From Saprospiraceae bacterium (GTDB taxonomy: Bacteria; Bacteroidota; Bacteroidia; Chitinophagales; Saprospiraceae): a DNA stretch of 50,515 bases. The translations under genes and the position numbers were made by a program. The stretch is taken from positions 1-50,515 of the forward strand of contig JABWBR010000078.1 in assembly GCA_013360405.1 (NCBI GenBank), written 5' to 3'. Shown in pieces: positions 16,552-25,530 of this stretch (its first letter is position 1; every line of letters starts with the position of its first letter). The notes under the pieces are model-generated. The model was not told the origin of the DNA. It ran no database searches and was given only the letters and a program-made list of their open reading frames with translations.

Positions 16552-19500
16552 ATCCGCGTCAGTCCAAAATCGCCAGGCCAGCACGGCCAGGTCGTAGCGC
16601 CTTAGCAAATCCAGGTATATCAGGTCATTGCGCCAGGCTGCTTCGATCGACTGGGCGTAGCGGAAATAGTCGATTTCGCCTTCGCTGCGTTGCTTGTCGG
16701 CCAGGCGGCGCAGGTTGGCCGACTGGTCGAGCAGGGTTTTGCCGGCGGTGTCGAGATCCTGGCGGAGGGCCATTGCCTGTTGCTGGGCCATCCTGGCCGA
16801 TAGCTGGTACTGGTGGGTGGCCGCCCTGACTTCGTTTTGCGCAATTTGCTCGGCTACGACAGCCTGCTGGATATTGGCTTTGCCGCTTTTTCGCCATATC
16901 GGCAAAGCCATGCCTGCTACAAGGCCTTGCAGGGGCAGGTCGGGACGAATACTTTGGTTGAAATAACCTACCGTAAATTCGGGTTTGAATTGCTTTTGCA
17001 GCACCTGGGTTTCCTGCCGGCTTACTTCCACCTGTTGCTGAAGCGGCGCCAGCAGGGTTGGAGTCAGTGCGGATACCACGGGCAGCGGCCATTCCGGTAG
17101 TTCGCCATCGGGCAGGGTGGGCGTTTGTTCCAGCCAGGCGGTTTGTTGTAGTTGCAGCAGGGCCTGTTGTTCGTCGAGGTGGGCGGCCACCAGTTCGCGG
17201 TTGATCTGCAGCAGTTGATTGTCGGCGTAGGCTTTGTCGAGGCCGCTTGTTTCGCCGGCTTCGTATTGCAGGCGGGCCCGGTCGGACAGTTGCTGATACA
17301 ATGCTGCCTGTTGCTCCAGCAAGTTACGGCGACGTTCGGCGTATTTGGCTTCGAGCCAGGCCTGGCTTACTTCCCATTTGAGTTGGCGGGCGCTTACCTG
17401 CAATTCGCGGCCTGCCAGGTCGGTCTGTGCGGCTGCTACTTTCCGGCGCTGCCGGTCGGCGGCGATACTGCCGAGGCCCTGTGTGGCGGTGAAGTTGTAG
17501 TCGACAAGACTGGTATTGGTTTGTCCGCCCACGAGTTCCAGGTTGGCGGTGGGAAGTCGCCGGGCCGCATCGATGCCGAGTTGGGCCTGTTGCACCTTTA
17601 GCCGGCCGTTTTCGAGTCGGGGGTGGCGCAATTGGGCGTTCTCCACGGCGGCTTCGAGGCTGATCGGCGCGGTTTGTGCGCCGGTAGTCAGCGGCGATAA
17701 CCACATCAAAGCCAATACGGCTGTGGCCACGGCGGCTGCCGGCGGTTTGCGCCATCCGGCGTTGGCGAGATAGTACAGCAGCGGTAGCACGATGAGCGTG
17801 AGCAGGGTAGCCGTGATCAGGCCGCCGATAACGACCGTGGCGAGCGGCTTTTGTACTTCGGCGCCGTTGGAGTTGGACAGGGCCATAGGCAAAAAGCCCA
17901 ACGCGGCTACCGTGGCGGTCATCACTACCGGCCGCAAACGCGCCAGTCCGCCCTGGATGATGATCTCCCGCCAGTCTTCGAGGCCTTCTTCAAAGCGCAA
18001 CTTGTTGAAATAGCTAATGAGTACGATGCCGTTGAGCACCGCTACGCCGAAGAGAGCGATAAAGCCCACGCCGGCGGAGATACTAAACGGCATATCGCGC
18101 AGCCACAGGGCAAAAACGCCGCCTATGGCCGACAGCGGTACCGCAGAAAAGATCATTACGGCGTATTTTAATTTACCAAAAGTAAAATATAACAAGGCAA
18201 AAATGAGAAATAGCGCTACGGGCACGGCTATGGAAAGCCTTTGCTGCGCCGCCCGCAGATTTTCAAACTGCCCGCCGTATTGAATAGTATACCCTGGCGG
18301 CAAATTGAGCTTTGCATCGAGTGACGTCGAAATGTCGCCTACCAGGCCGGCCACGTCGCGACCGCGCACGTTGACGCCTATGTTGATGCGCCGGCGGGCG
18401 CCCTCGCGCGATATCTGCATGGGCCCCTCGGCGTAATGCGCCTGGGCTACTTCGTCGAGGGGAATGGACCGACCATCGGGCAGGTGCACAAACAACTGGT
18501 TGAGGTCTAACTTGCTGCGGTAAGGCTCTGCCAGCCGCACCACCAGGTCGAATTTGCGTTCGTTTTCGAAGACCACTCCGGCAGCTTCTCCTGCAAATGC
18601 GGTGCGCACCAGGGCGTTGATCTCTTCGATATTGAAGCCGTATTGCGCAATTTTGGCCCGGTTGAACGAGATGAGGAGTTGGGGCAACCCTTCGGTTTGC
18701 TCTACTTTGACGTCGCCGGCGCCAGGGATATCCTCTACGAGTAGCGCCGCCTCGTCTGCCAGTTGCTTGAGGGTTTCTACATTTTCGCCAAAGATTTTGA
18801 TGGCAATATCAGTTTTGGCGCCGGTCATGAGTTCGTTGAACCGCAACTGGATGGGCTGCGTAAATTCAAAAGAAGCCCCGGCTACGTCTTCGAGTTTGGC
18901 TTTCATTTTGTCTACCAATTCTTCCCGCGTAGTGGCACTGGTCCATTCTTCTTTTTCCTTTAATACGATCATGATATCGGCGTCTTCGATGGCCATGGGG
19001 TCGGTGGGTACTTCGGCAGTGCCGATCTTTGACACCACGTGTTTTACCTCAGGAAAGTTGTCGAGCAGTATTTTTTCGGCTTTGGTGGTAGTGCGCACGC
19101 TTTCTGACAGCGAGCTGCCGGGTTGAATGGACAGCTGCATGGCCAGGTCGCCTTCTTCGAGGGTGGGGATAAATTCCGAGCCCATTGATGAAAAGAGCAG
19201 AAATGTGCCCACGAGCAAGGCCAAAGCTCCTGCCAGTATGATCCTGGCGTGGCGCAGCGCCCACTCCAGGGTAGGTTTGTACATCCTGCGAAGCGCATTG
19301 ACGATTTTGTCGGCAAAGGTTTGGTGCGAGCGTATGTTTTTCGACAGCAACAGCGCCGCCATCATGGGTACGTAGGTCAGCGACAGCAGCAAGGCGCCCA
19401 GTACGGCAAAGCTGAATGTCATTGCCATGGGCCTGAACATTTTGCCCTCGATGCCGGTAAGCGTCATGATAGGCACAAAAACGACGAGGATGATAAATAC

Positions 19501-20853
19501 CCCGTAGATCGCCGACCGGAAGAGTTGGGCGGTAGAGTCGGTGATGATGTCGTCCATCTCCCCTTGTGTGAGTTTACGACCGATATAGAAAGTGAAAATA
19601 GTGTGCAAAACGCCCTCCACGATGATCACTGCGCCGTCTACCACAATACCGAAGTCGATAGCGCCCAGCGACATGAGGTTAGCGGAGACGTCGAACTGGC
19701 GCATCAGGATGATGGCAAAGAGCATAGCCAGCGGGATCACCGAGGCTACAATAAATCCCGCCCGCAAATCGCCCAGCAGCAATACCAGCACGAATACCAC
19801 GATGATACCCCCTTCCAGCAGGTTTTTTTGTACGGTGTGAATCGTTTTGCCCACTAATACCGAGCGGTCGAGGTAGGGGTATATATCTATACCTTCGGGC
19901 AGCGATTTTTTGACTTCTTCGATGCGCCGGTGCACATTGGCGAGGGCATCGGAAGAGTTGGCGCCTTTGAGCATCAGCGTGATGCCGCCTACTGCTTCGC
20001 CCTGCCCGTCCATGGTCATCGCGCCGAAGCGTTTGGGTGCGCCGAATTGGAGTTTGCCCACATTTTTAATCAGCACGGGCACGTTGTTGCGGTTGGCGAC
20101 CACGATATTGCCGATATCGTCGAGGTTTTTCACCACGCCTTCGGTGCGGATGTAATACGCGTTGTGTTGTTTTTCAATATAACTACCCCCGCTGTTTTGG
20201 TTGTTGCGCGACAGCGCTTCAAAAACTTCGGCCAGCGATAGGTCGTAGCTTTGTAACAGCAGCGGGTCGATGGCCACCTCGTATTGTTTGAGAAAACCGC
20301 CGAAGCTGCTGATTTCGACGATGCCTGCTGTGCCGGCCAATTGGCGCTTCACGATCCAGTCCTGGATGGTACGTAGTTCCATGGCGTCGTAGCGACCCTC
20401 ATAGCCGGGTTTGACGCGCAGCACATATTGGTAGATCTCGCCCAAACCCGTAGTGATGGGCATGAGCTCGGGCTGACCCAGGCCTTCCGGGATCTCTCCG
20501 GCAGCCAGGCTGATCTGCTCTTTGACAAACTGCCTGGCTTCGAGCACGGGCACTTGGCCTTTGAAAACAATCGTGACCACCGACAGGCCAAAGCGCGAGA
20601 CTGACCTGATTTCCACCACGTTGGGGATATTAGCCATGGCGACTTCGACGGGGTAGGTGATGAATTGCTCCACTTCCTGTGCGGCAAGCGAAGGCGATAC
20701 GGTCACTACCTGCACCTGGTTGTTGGTGATGTCGGGCACGGCATCGATGGGCAGGCTCCTTAAAGCGTATATACCGCCGGCTATTAATGCCAGGGTAAGC
20801 AGTCCTATGATGAGTTTGTTCCTTACGGAAAAACGAATGATGGATTCGATCAT
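16549..20853 (-). CDS. czcA: CzcA-type RND metal pump fused to TolC-like channel
   Basis: A 1434-residue fusion. Residues 1-~1035 are a complete heavy-metal RND pump with twelve membrane helices; TM4 holds DFGIVVDGAVIIVEG (near 397-411), the acidic motif of the divalent-cation (Co/Zn/Cd) group rather than the Cu/Ag group. After TM12 (GWRKPPA) comes a signal-peptide-like stretch (AAAVATAVLALMWLSPLTTGAQ, about 1038-1060). An outer-membrane efflux domain of ~375 residues with two long coiled-coil repeats follows (LEAAVENAQLRHPRLENGR; DRARLQYEAGETSGLDKAYAD). Pump and channel are thus made as one chain, stoichiometric 1:1, in an operon with the adaptor. Such fusions are known in Bacteroidota; how the chain spans both membranes, or is cleaved, is not clear from sequence. 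Confidence 0.93.
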   Translation of the reverse strand: MIESIIRFSVRNKLIIGLLTLALIAGGIYALRSLPIDAVPDITNNQVQVVTVSPSLAAQEVEQFITYPVEVAMANIPNVVEIRSVSRFGLSVVTIVFKGQVPVLEARQFVKEQISLAAGEIPEGLGQPELMPITTGLGEIYQYVLRVKPGYEGRYDAMELRTIQDWIVKRQLAGTAGIVEISSFGGFLKQYEVAIDPLLLQSYDLSLAEVFEALSRNNQNSGGSYIEKQHNAYYIRTEGVVKNLDDIGNIVVANRNNVPVLIKNVGKLQFGAPKRFGAMTMDGQGEAVGGITLMLKGANSSDALANVHRRIEEVKKSLPEGIDIYPYLDRSVLVGKTIHTVQKNLLEGGIIVVFVLVLLLGDLRAGFIVASVIPLAMLFAIILMRQFDVSANLMSLGAIDFGIVVDGAVIIVEGVLHTIFTFYIGRKLTQGEMDDIITDSTAQLFRSAIYGVFIILVVFVPIMTLTGIEGKMFRPMAMTFSFAVLGALLLSLTYVPMMAALLLSKNIRSHQTFADKIVNALRRMYKPTLEWALRHARIILAGALALLVGTFLLFSSMGSEFIPTLEEGDLAMQLSIQPGSSLSESVRTTTKAEKILLDNFPEVKHVVSKIGTAEVPTDPMAIEDADIMIVLKEKEEWTSATTREELVDKMKAKLEDVAGASFEFTQPIQLRFNELMTGAKTDIAIKIFGENVETLKQLADEAALLVEDIPGAGDVKVEQTEGLPQLLISFNRAKIAQYGFNIEEINALVRTAFAGEAAGVVFENERKFDLVVRLAEPYRSKLDLNQLFVHLPDGRSIPLDEVAQAHYAEGPMQISREGARRRINIGVNVRGRDVAGLVGDISTSLDAKLNLPPGYTIQYGGQFENLRAAQQRLSIAVPVALFLIFALLYFTFGKLKYAVMIFSAVPLSAIGGVFALWLRDMPFSISAGVGFIALFGVAVLNGIVLISYFNKLRFEEGLEDWREIIIQGGLARLRPVVMTATVAALGFLPMALSNSNGAEVQKPLATVVIGGLITATLLTLIVLPLLYYLANAGWRKPPAAAVATAVLALMWLSPLTTGAQTAPISLEAAVENAQLRHPRLENGRLKVQQAQLGIDAARRLPTANLELVGGQTNTSLVDYNFTATQGLGSIAADRQRRKVAAAQTDLAGRELQVSARQLKWEVSQAWLEAKYAERRRNLLEQQAALYQQLSDRARLQYEAGETSGLDKAYADNQLLQINRELVAAHLDEQQALLQLQQTAWLEQTPTLPDGELPEWPLPVVSALTPTLLAPLQQQVEVSRQETQVLQKQFKPEFTVGYFNQSIRPDLPLQGLVAGMALPIWRKSGKANIQQAVVAEQIAQNEVRAATHQYQLSARMAQQQAMALRQDLDTAGKTLLDQSANLRRLADKQRSEGEIDYFRYAQSIEAAWRNDLIYLDLLRRYDLAVLAWRFWTDAD

Positions 20854-20863
20854 GTTGAGGGTT

Positions 20864-20988
20864 GTTGTCAGTTCTCTGTTGTCAGTTCTCTGTTGTCAGT
20901 TCTCTGTTGTCAGTTCTCTGTTGTCGGTTCTCTGTTGTCTGCTAAAGTTTAACAGATAACGGAGAACAGAGAACGGATAACAGACAAC
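20864..20988. repeat. 14-bp tandem repeat (x5) with inverted arm
   Basis: The unit GTTGTCAGTTCTCT starts at 20864, 20878, 20892, 20906 and 20920 (the last with one change), and a partial sixth at 20934. An inverted arm (20950-20988) with AACAGAGAACGG and CAGACAAC can pair back to the last units. It lies just upstream of the czcA-type start and 5 bp beyond the stop of the minus-strand 128-residue gene, so it is transcribed in the leader of the pump mRNA. Confidence 0.88.
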
Positions 20989-20993
20989 CTCAA

Positions 20994-21380
20994 TTACAAC
21001 ACAGAAATGGGAGGGCGAAACACAGCGGTGGTGGAAAGAATGGAAAGAAATTCCTGTGAAGAGAGGGGTGGTATTTTATAAAAAAAAGAACGTGAAACAG
21101 CGGGCGCCGTTTCTTCGGAAATAAAATAATTGACTGAGTGCTCGAAAGACTTAAGCGGCAATTTTTTGTGGCAATCGCCGGCGTCTTTGTGGTGGTGTAA
21201 ATTGGGATTGATAAAGTGTTGAAGAAAAAAAGCGAGGGCGGTTGTTTTATCGTCGGTAGAGTGGTGGTGACGGTAGTGTTCGATCAAATTGGGCAATTTG
21301 GTCAACTGGCTAAAATCCATGCCAGGTAAAATACTACCCACCAGGAAATACGCAATTAATATGTAAACGGTTGCACGCAC
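20994..21380 (-). CDS. Small His-rich protein of the metal-efflux operon
   Basis: A 128-residue protein with an N-terminal hydrophobic segment (TVYILIAYFLVGSILPG, residues 4-20) that is a signal peptide or anchor. A His-rich middle follows (HYRHHHSTDD near 36-45; NPNLHHHKDAGDCH near 58-71). Small His-rich exported proteins are common at the head of Bacteroidota czc operons and may bind the exported metal in the periplasm. It is first in the minus-strand operon (this gene, czcA, czcB). No named family is recognised. Confidence 0.75.
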   Translation of the reverse strand: MRATVYILIAYFLVGSILPGMDFSQLTKLPNLIEHYRHHHSTDDKTTALAFFLQHFINPNLHHHKDAGDCHKKLPLKSFEHSVNYFISEETAPAVSRSFFYKIPPLSSQEFLSILSTTAVFRPPISVL

Positions 21381-21411
21381 TTTTTGTTAACGCTTCATTT
21401 ATATGAATAGT

Positions 21412-22425
21412 TTATCCTATTTCAAAATTATGCAGGTCGAGTTGCAGCCAATCGAGCGTATTGGTGCTAAAGATACGCGATACGGTAGATTCCGGCAAAT
21501 CCATTTCTTCGATAAAGGCGCCGATTTCTAGATCTCCTAATGGAAAAGGATAATCGGAGCCGAGGCACACCTTGTCTTCGCCGGCGGTCTGGAGTACATA
21601 ACGCAGCATAAGGGGGTCGTGGGTGATGCAATCTACCCAGAATCGGCCCAGGTATTCGCGGGGATTGACGGGGTTGTCGACGGCCACCAGGTCGGGGCGG
21701 CAATTGAAGCCGTGTTCGATGCGACCGATAGTAGGCAGGAACGAGCCGCCGGCATGGGCGAAACACACGCGAAGCTTGGGAAGTCGCTCCAATACGCCGC
21801 CAAAGATCATAGAGCAGACGGCGCGCGAGGTTTCTGCGGGCATACCCACCAGCCAGGGCAGCCAATATTTTTGCATATGCTGCTGACCCATCATGTTCCA
21901 GGGGTGCACAAATAAGGCCAGTCCCAGGTTTTGGCAGGCTTCGAAAATGGGAAAAAACGCCGGGTCGTCGAGGTTTTTGTCGTTGATGTTGGAGCCTATT
22001 TGAACGCCTACCAGCCCTATTTCGCGACAGCGTTCCAATTCGCGGATAGATAATTCGGTTGATTGCATGGGCAGTGTGCCGAGCCCGATGTATTGTTTAG
22101 GATATTCCCGAACCAACTGCGCGATATGGTCGTTGAGAAAACGGGCGATATCCCAGCCGTCGCCGGGTTTGGCCCAATAGGAAAACAATACCGGGATAGT
22201 GCAGACAACCTGTACTTGTGTGTGAAATTGGGCGTATTCAGCGATGCGTTCTTCTGTATCCCAGCAATTCGATTTGATTTCGCGAAAAAACTGTGCGCCT
22301 TTCATCATACGCGCCCTGCCCGGCATATGGTGTTCAAGGTGAATAAATCCCTCGTATCCAAATTTATCGGCCCACATCGGGAGGTTTTCCGGTATGATAT
22401 GGGTGTGCATATCGATTTTTAGCAT
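21412..22425 (-). CDS. Aminocarboxymuconate-semialdehyde decarboxylase
   Basis: A 337-residue TIM-barrel metal-dependent decarboxylase, close in length and motifs to animal ACMSD (336 residues). It has the metal-binding DMHTHIIP at residues 5-12, HHMPGRARMMKGAQFFRE, ENCWD-like SNCWDTEERI, VPV-like IPVLFSYWAKPGD, LFVHPWNMMG, KYWLPWLVGMPAET, CFAHAGGSFL and GSDYPFPLG with the catalytic Asp. It converts 2-amino-3-carboxymuconate semialdehyde to 2-aminomuconate semialdehyde, diverting tryptophan breakdown from NAD synthesis. Start 22425 is preferred to 22473 because the protein then begins MLKIDMHTH as homologues do. No other kynurenine-pathway gene is adjacent. Confidence 0.9.
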   Translation of the reverse strand: MLKIDMHTHIIPENLPMWADKFGYEGFIHLEHHMPGRARMMKGAQFFREIKSNCWDTEERIAEYAQFHTQVQVVCTIPVLFSYWAKPGDGWDIARFLNDHIAQLVREYPKQYIGLGTLPMQSTELSIRELERCREIGLVGVQIGSNINDKNLDDPAFFPIFEACQNLGLALFVHPWNMMGQQHMQKYWLPWLVGMPAETSRAVCSMIFGGVLERLPKLRVCFAHAGGSFLPTIGRIEHGFNCRPDLVAVDNPVNPREYLGRFWVDCITHDPLMLRYVLQTAGEDKVCLGSDYPFPLGDLEIGAFIEEMDLPESTVSRIFSTNTLDWLQLDLHNFEIG

Positions 22426-22538
22426 GGCGGCGGTTGTTAGGAGACTGTGCGACTTTGCGACTTTGCGATCCATGTCGGTGGTTGAGCGGAGTCGAAACCG
22501 CGACTGTACGACACAAAGATAAGCCTGGATTTCGGAAT

Positions 22539-22573
22539 AAAAAAAATGGAGCGCCGAATGCCTTCAGCGCTCC
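22539..22573 (-). terminator. Rho-independent terminator of the lipoprotein gene
   Basis: On the minus strand, GGAGCGC pairs with GCGCTCC around a 12-base loop (22548-22573) and is followed by A then eight T (22539-22546). It lies 44 bp past the stop of the gene at 22617. Confidence 0.85.
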
Positions 22574-22616
22574 ACTTTTACTTATCAAGAGCCTATTCGG
22601 GATTTCCCGATCGCTA

Positions 22617-23561
22617 TTAATACTTGATAGACATCTTGTAGTTGTCGCTATTATCGGCAGCTACATCGTTGATCTCATCTACGCGGATGAGGTAGATTTT
22701 GCCGTTGGCCGAAATGGCAAACATATCGCCCACAACCAATGGAAGGGTAACGTCGGTTACCACCACGTTGTCATCGGGGTTGCAGTACAAAGTCGGGAGG
22801 TCAGAAGTAATTTCCGATCCCGTATCGTAGGCGGCTGCAATGATTTCCTTAGTGCTGGCATTGTCAAAAGAGAAGTTCTCTACCATTTCCGCGCGTACGC
22901 GGCGCATAACAGCGCCATTAACGGTGCCGATTTGCTGACGCCATGCCGGAGGGTTAACGCTGCAGTTGATACCCATGTCGCGGATTTCGGCGCCGGCAGC
23001 CTGAGAACCCGTGCCCGTACCTGCGTCGAGGTCGAGTCCGCCGGTACCGGCAGGGCCCGATGCGTTGAACAACACGCCGGAAAGGCTCATTTCAATCGGA
23101 GTAGTTGCCGGGGCTTTGGTCGTTACCACCAGCGATACTTCGTCTTGTAGGTTATTTTCGTCGGTCGCTTCAAACGTATAGGTAGTGGCTACCTCGGTGT
23201 CGAGCGAAGCGATCTTAAATTCGTAAGTAGCGCCATCCTGGTCGACGCCGGTAATCAGGAACGGGTTGTTGCTGGTAATAGTGCCGTTGTTGATGTCAAA
23301 ACGGGCAGTAGCCAATTTGTCGCTGCCTTCATAAATAGTAAACGACTTGAGTTTGCCGTCTCCTTTGTCAACGGTAACTTTTACCTGGAAAAACTCGCCG
23401 CGAACTACGTCTGCGTCGCCGCTGAGGTAATCGGTTTCGGTAACAAAACGGACATCGGGGCCTAACGAAGGTTCTACGATAGGATCATCTGTACAGCCTG
23501 AGGCCAAAATGATCGTAAGCGCAAGCGATAAACCCGCTAATTGAAAAAACCACTTTTGCAT
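22617..23561 (-). CDS. Ig-fold-containing surface lipoprotein
   Basis: A 314-residue lipoprotein: basic start, hydrophobic core, lipobox LASGC with Cys23. Residues ~50-150 look like an Ig/Big-type beta-sandwich (KVTVDKGDGKLKSFTIYEG, YTFEATDENNLQDEVSLVVTT). The second half (155-314) carries a Gly-rich stretch (GPAGTGGLDLDAGTGTGS) and GDMFAISANGKIYLIRVDEI. The ..TD.N...V.. pattern resembles cadherin-like or PKD domains of Bacteroidota surface proteins. No enzyme motif. It stands alone between a hairpin terminator and an unrelated upstream gene. Function unknown; likely displayed on the cell surface. Confidence 0.75.
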   Translation of the reverse strand: MQKWFFQLAGLSLALTIILASGCTDDPIVEPSLGPDVRFVTETDYLSGDADVVRGEFFQVKVTVDKGDGKLKSFTIYEGSDKLATARFDINNGTITSNNPFLITGVDQDGATYEFKIASLDTEVATTYTFEATDENNLQDEVSLVVTTKAPATTPIEMSLSGVLFNASGPAGTGGLDLDAGTGTGSQAAGAEIRDMGINCSVNPPAWRQQIGTVNGAVMRRVRAEMVENFSFDNASTKEIIAAAYDTGSEITSDLPTLYCNPDDNVVVTDVTLPLVVGDMFAISANGKIYLIRVDEINDVAADNSDNYKMSIKY

Positions 23562-23717
23562 GTTGATATGATTTTAAGGTGATTCACATTAAATCCAAAG
23601 CTTAAGACGCAACACGACTTGCGAAGTAACTTTTCTTCCAACGATTTCACGTGGAAAATCGCTGCGATATTATAGCTTTTTTAATAGCTATACTTTCATT
23701 TAACACTATTATAACGC

Positions 23718-23784
23718 AAAGACCCTGCCGTAGCGTCTATTCAGGCGCAATAAATGCCTGAATATTTCCAAGGGCAGGGTCTTT
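23718..23784. terminator. Two-tier stem-loop, likely terminator
   Basis: The outer stem AAAGACCCTGCC (23718-23729) / GGCAGGGTCTTT (23773-23784) and the inner stem ATTCAGGC (23739-23746) / GCCTGAAT (23756-23763) are both perfect. It lies 25 bp beyond the stop of the AT-hook gene (minus strand). The better T-run (TTTTT) is on the plus side, so the direction is not certain. Confidence 0.65.
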
Positions 23785-23808
23785 TTATGGCACAAACGTC
23801 TTAACAGA

Positions 23809-24559
23809 TTATTTAGGCGCTTCTGCTACTTTTTTCGGACGGCCTTTGCCTGCAGCTTTTACAGGTGCGGGCATTGGATCAGGTAATGCCGCTTTTGTAG
23901 TGGTTGTAGTGGCTACTTTTTTCGGACGGCCTTTGCCTTTAGCGGCGGTTTTAGCGGCGGGGGCTTTAGTTTCGGCAGTAGCAGTGGCTACTTTTTTCGG
24001 GCGGCCTTTGCCTTTTGCGGCAGGTTTTGCAGCGGGCGCTTTCGTTTCAGTAGTTGCAGAGGCTACTTTTTTCGGACGGCCTTTGCCTTTTGCGGCAGTT
24101 TTAGCGGCGGGCGCTTTCGTTTCGGCAGTAGCAGTGGCTACTTTTTTCGGGCGGCCTTTGCCTTTAGCGGCAGTTTTAGCGGCGGGCGCTGGGCGCTTTC
24201 GTTTCGGCAGTAACAGAGGCTACTTTTTTCGGACGGCCTTTTCCTTTTGCGGCAGTTTTAGCGGCGGGCGCTTTCGTTTCGGCAGTAGCAGTGGCTACTT
24301 TTTTCGGACGGCCTTTTTTTCCTGTAGTTGTGGCTTTAGCAGCGGTTTTAGCAGTTGCGGCAGGTTTTTCTTGCTGCATGCTTTCCCACTCTTTTAGTGC
24401 CATTTTGTAAGAGGCTTTAGATTCGAGGCTTTTTTGTTTTGCTTTTTTAAAAGCTTTTTTTAAAGCCTGTGTTTCGTCCTTAGCCTTTTTATAAGCCTTT
24501 TTGAGCTTCACGAGCTTTTTGTCGAGGCTGGATTGATTTTCTCTCATGTCGTTTTTCAT
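23809..24559 (-). pseudogene. AT-hook (GRPKKV) repeat protein, frameshifted
   Basis: A histone-H1-like DNA-binding protein. The first ~75 residues are a Lys-rich coiled coil (KKLVKLKKAYKKAKDETQALKKAF, broken up by Gln/Glu). A 25-residue unit then repeats, with the hook KGKGRPKKVA and linker TATAETKAPAAKTAA; seven GRPKKV hooks are present in DNA. Hooks are spaced 75 bp apart at 23916, 23991, 24066, 24141 and again 24223 to 24298, but 24141 to 24223 is 82 bp: a 7-bp duplication (GGGCGCT, near 24187-24197) shifts the frame. The chain from 24559 therefore ends at 24176 after two hooks (127 residues), while the remaining five hooks stay open in another frame down to TAA at 23809. It could be phase variation, decay or an assembly error. 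Confidence 0.85.
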
Positions 24560-24874
24560 TTTAATGACTGTTTTTTACTCCGTAAGTTAGGTGGAAAAAA
24601 GTGTTATGATGAAATAAAGATTCTTGCCGAAAAAATGTAAATCATTGGTTTTTAATGATTTTTGAAGCAAAAAACCAAGTTGAATATTGGCTGAGGGGAA
24701 CCGGGATAATATAATCCGGAAGTTTGGATGTGAGTAGCATTATGTACGAATAGATTTTCAGTGCAAAAGTACAACTATTTTTAGTATTACGTTTATAACG
24801 AATGAATTAACGCAATATTTTTTAAAAAAATATGGCTGCGTATAAAAAAAGCAGGATTTTAAAAAGAAGGCCCT
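24560..24874. other. AT-rich intergenic region
   Basis: No gene or convincing repeat. It should hold the promoter of the AT-hook gene (leftward). Confidence 0.5.
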
Positions 24875-25492
24875 TTATGCAAGTATGGCTTGCATAAGCT
24901 CGTGAAAATCTTCCGGTTGTGAAAACAGGTGGTCGTTGTAACTATTTACCCGAAATTTCAGGTGATAAGGTTGGTTATTGCACAAAATATTTTCGATCGT
25001 AATATTTCCAAAGCGCTGATTAACAGGGGGGTGTTGGTGTGAAAAATCCGGCTTTGGTTTTAAATAATGGCGTTCAACTGTTTCAACCCATTCCGGGCGA
25101 TTATAGGTACGGGTATCGGAAATTTGCGGCCAATATTCCAGTTGGAGGACTTGTTCTTTCAAGTAATCGAAAAAGTAGGTCGTATCCCTGAGCGAATAAT
25201 TGGTTTTATAAAAATGAATAACAAAACCCTTTGAGGAAGGCGTATCCAAAAAATCGAATCCCTCGTCAACATCATTGGGTAGAACCGTGGAGATAGCATA
25301 TTGCTGCGAAAGCCAATCTACCAGGCGACGTCTCACCAGTGTTTGCCTCCATTGCGCATAGTCGTTTTTTTCTGCTTCGCTGCGTTCAATGATTTCGTGA
25401 ATGGCAGGGATATTGTGTAGAGACGCATCATGGTGCGTCTCTACACTGTCTGGGCGAAAAAGATTTTGTATTTTTTTCCAAAGACTGGGCAT
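24875..25492 (-). CDS. Hypothetical protein with in-frame palindrome insert
   Basis: A 205-residue cytoplasmic-looking protein of no family I recognise. Start 25492 (MPSLWKKIQNLF) is preferred over 25552 because the latter would overlap the phosphatase gene and read through an intergenic repeat. Residues 15-25 (RPDSVETHHDASLHN) are encoded by a perfect palindrome at 25415-25446. The rest is mixed alpha/beta (VRRRLVDWLSQQYAIS, FLDTPSSKGFVIHFYKTNYSLRDTTYFFDYLKEQVL, then HLKFRVNSYNDHLFSQPEDFHELM). Order of secondary structure suggests a compact single domain. Context (between the AT-hook gene and a phosphatase) gives no clue. Confidence 0.7.
   Translation of the reverse strand: MPSLWKKIQNLFRPDSVETHHDASLHNIPAIHEIIERSEAEKNDYAQWRQTLVRRRLVDWLSQQYAISTVLPNDVDEGFDFLDTPSSKGFVIHFYKTNYSLRDTTYFFDYLKEQVLQLEYWPQISDTRTYNRPEWVETVERHYLKPKPDFSHQHPPVNQRFGNITIENILCNNQPYHLKFRVNSYNDHLFSQPEDFHELMQAILA
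25415..25446. repeat. GTAGAGACGCA palindrome inside a coding region
   Basis: The perfect 13-bp arms GTGTAGAGACGCA (25415-25427) and TGCGTCTCTACAC (25434-25446) flank a 6-base loop. The GTAGAGACGCA...TGCGTCTCTAC type is a dispersed palindrome I know from several environmental bacterial genomes. Here it is translated in frame within the 205-residue gene. Confidence 0.88.
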
Positions 25493-25530
25493 CGACTTTT
25501 TTTTGGAAATAAACGATAACCGACAACCAA

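Noticed and set aside
23846-24397. Plus-strand Ala/Gly/Phe-rich frame across the AT-hook repeats
   Set aside because: It is the complement of the 75-bp repeat; the minus strand gives the meaningful GRPKKV hooks.
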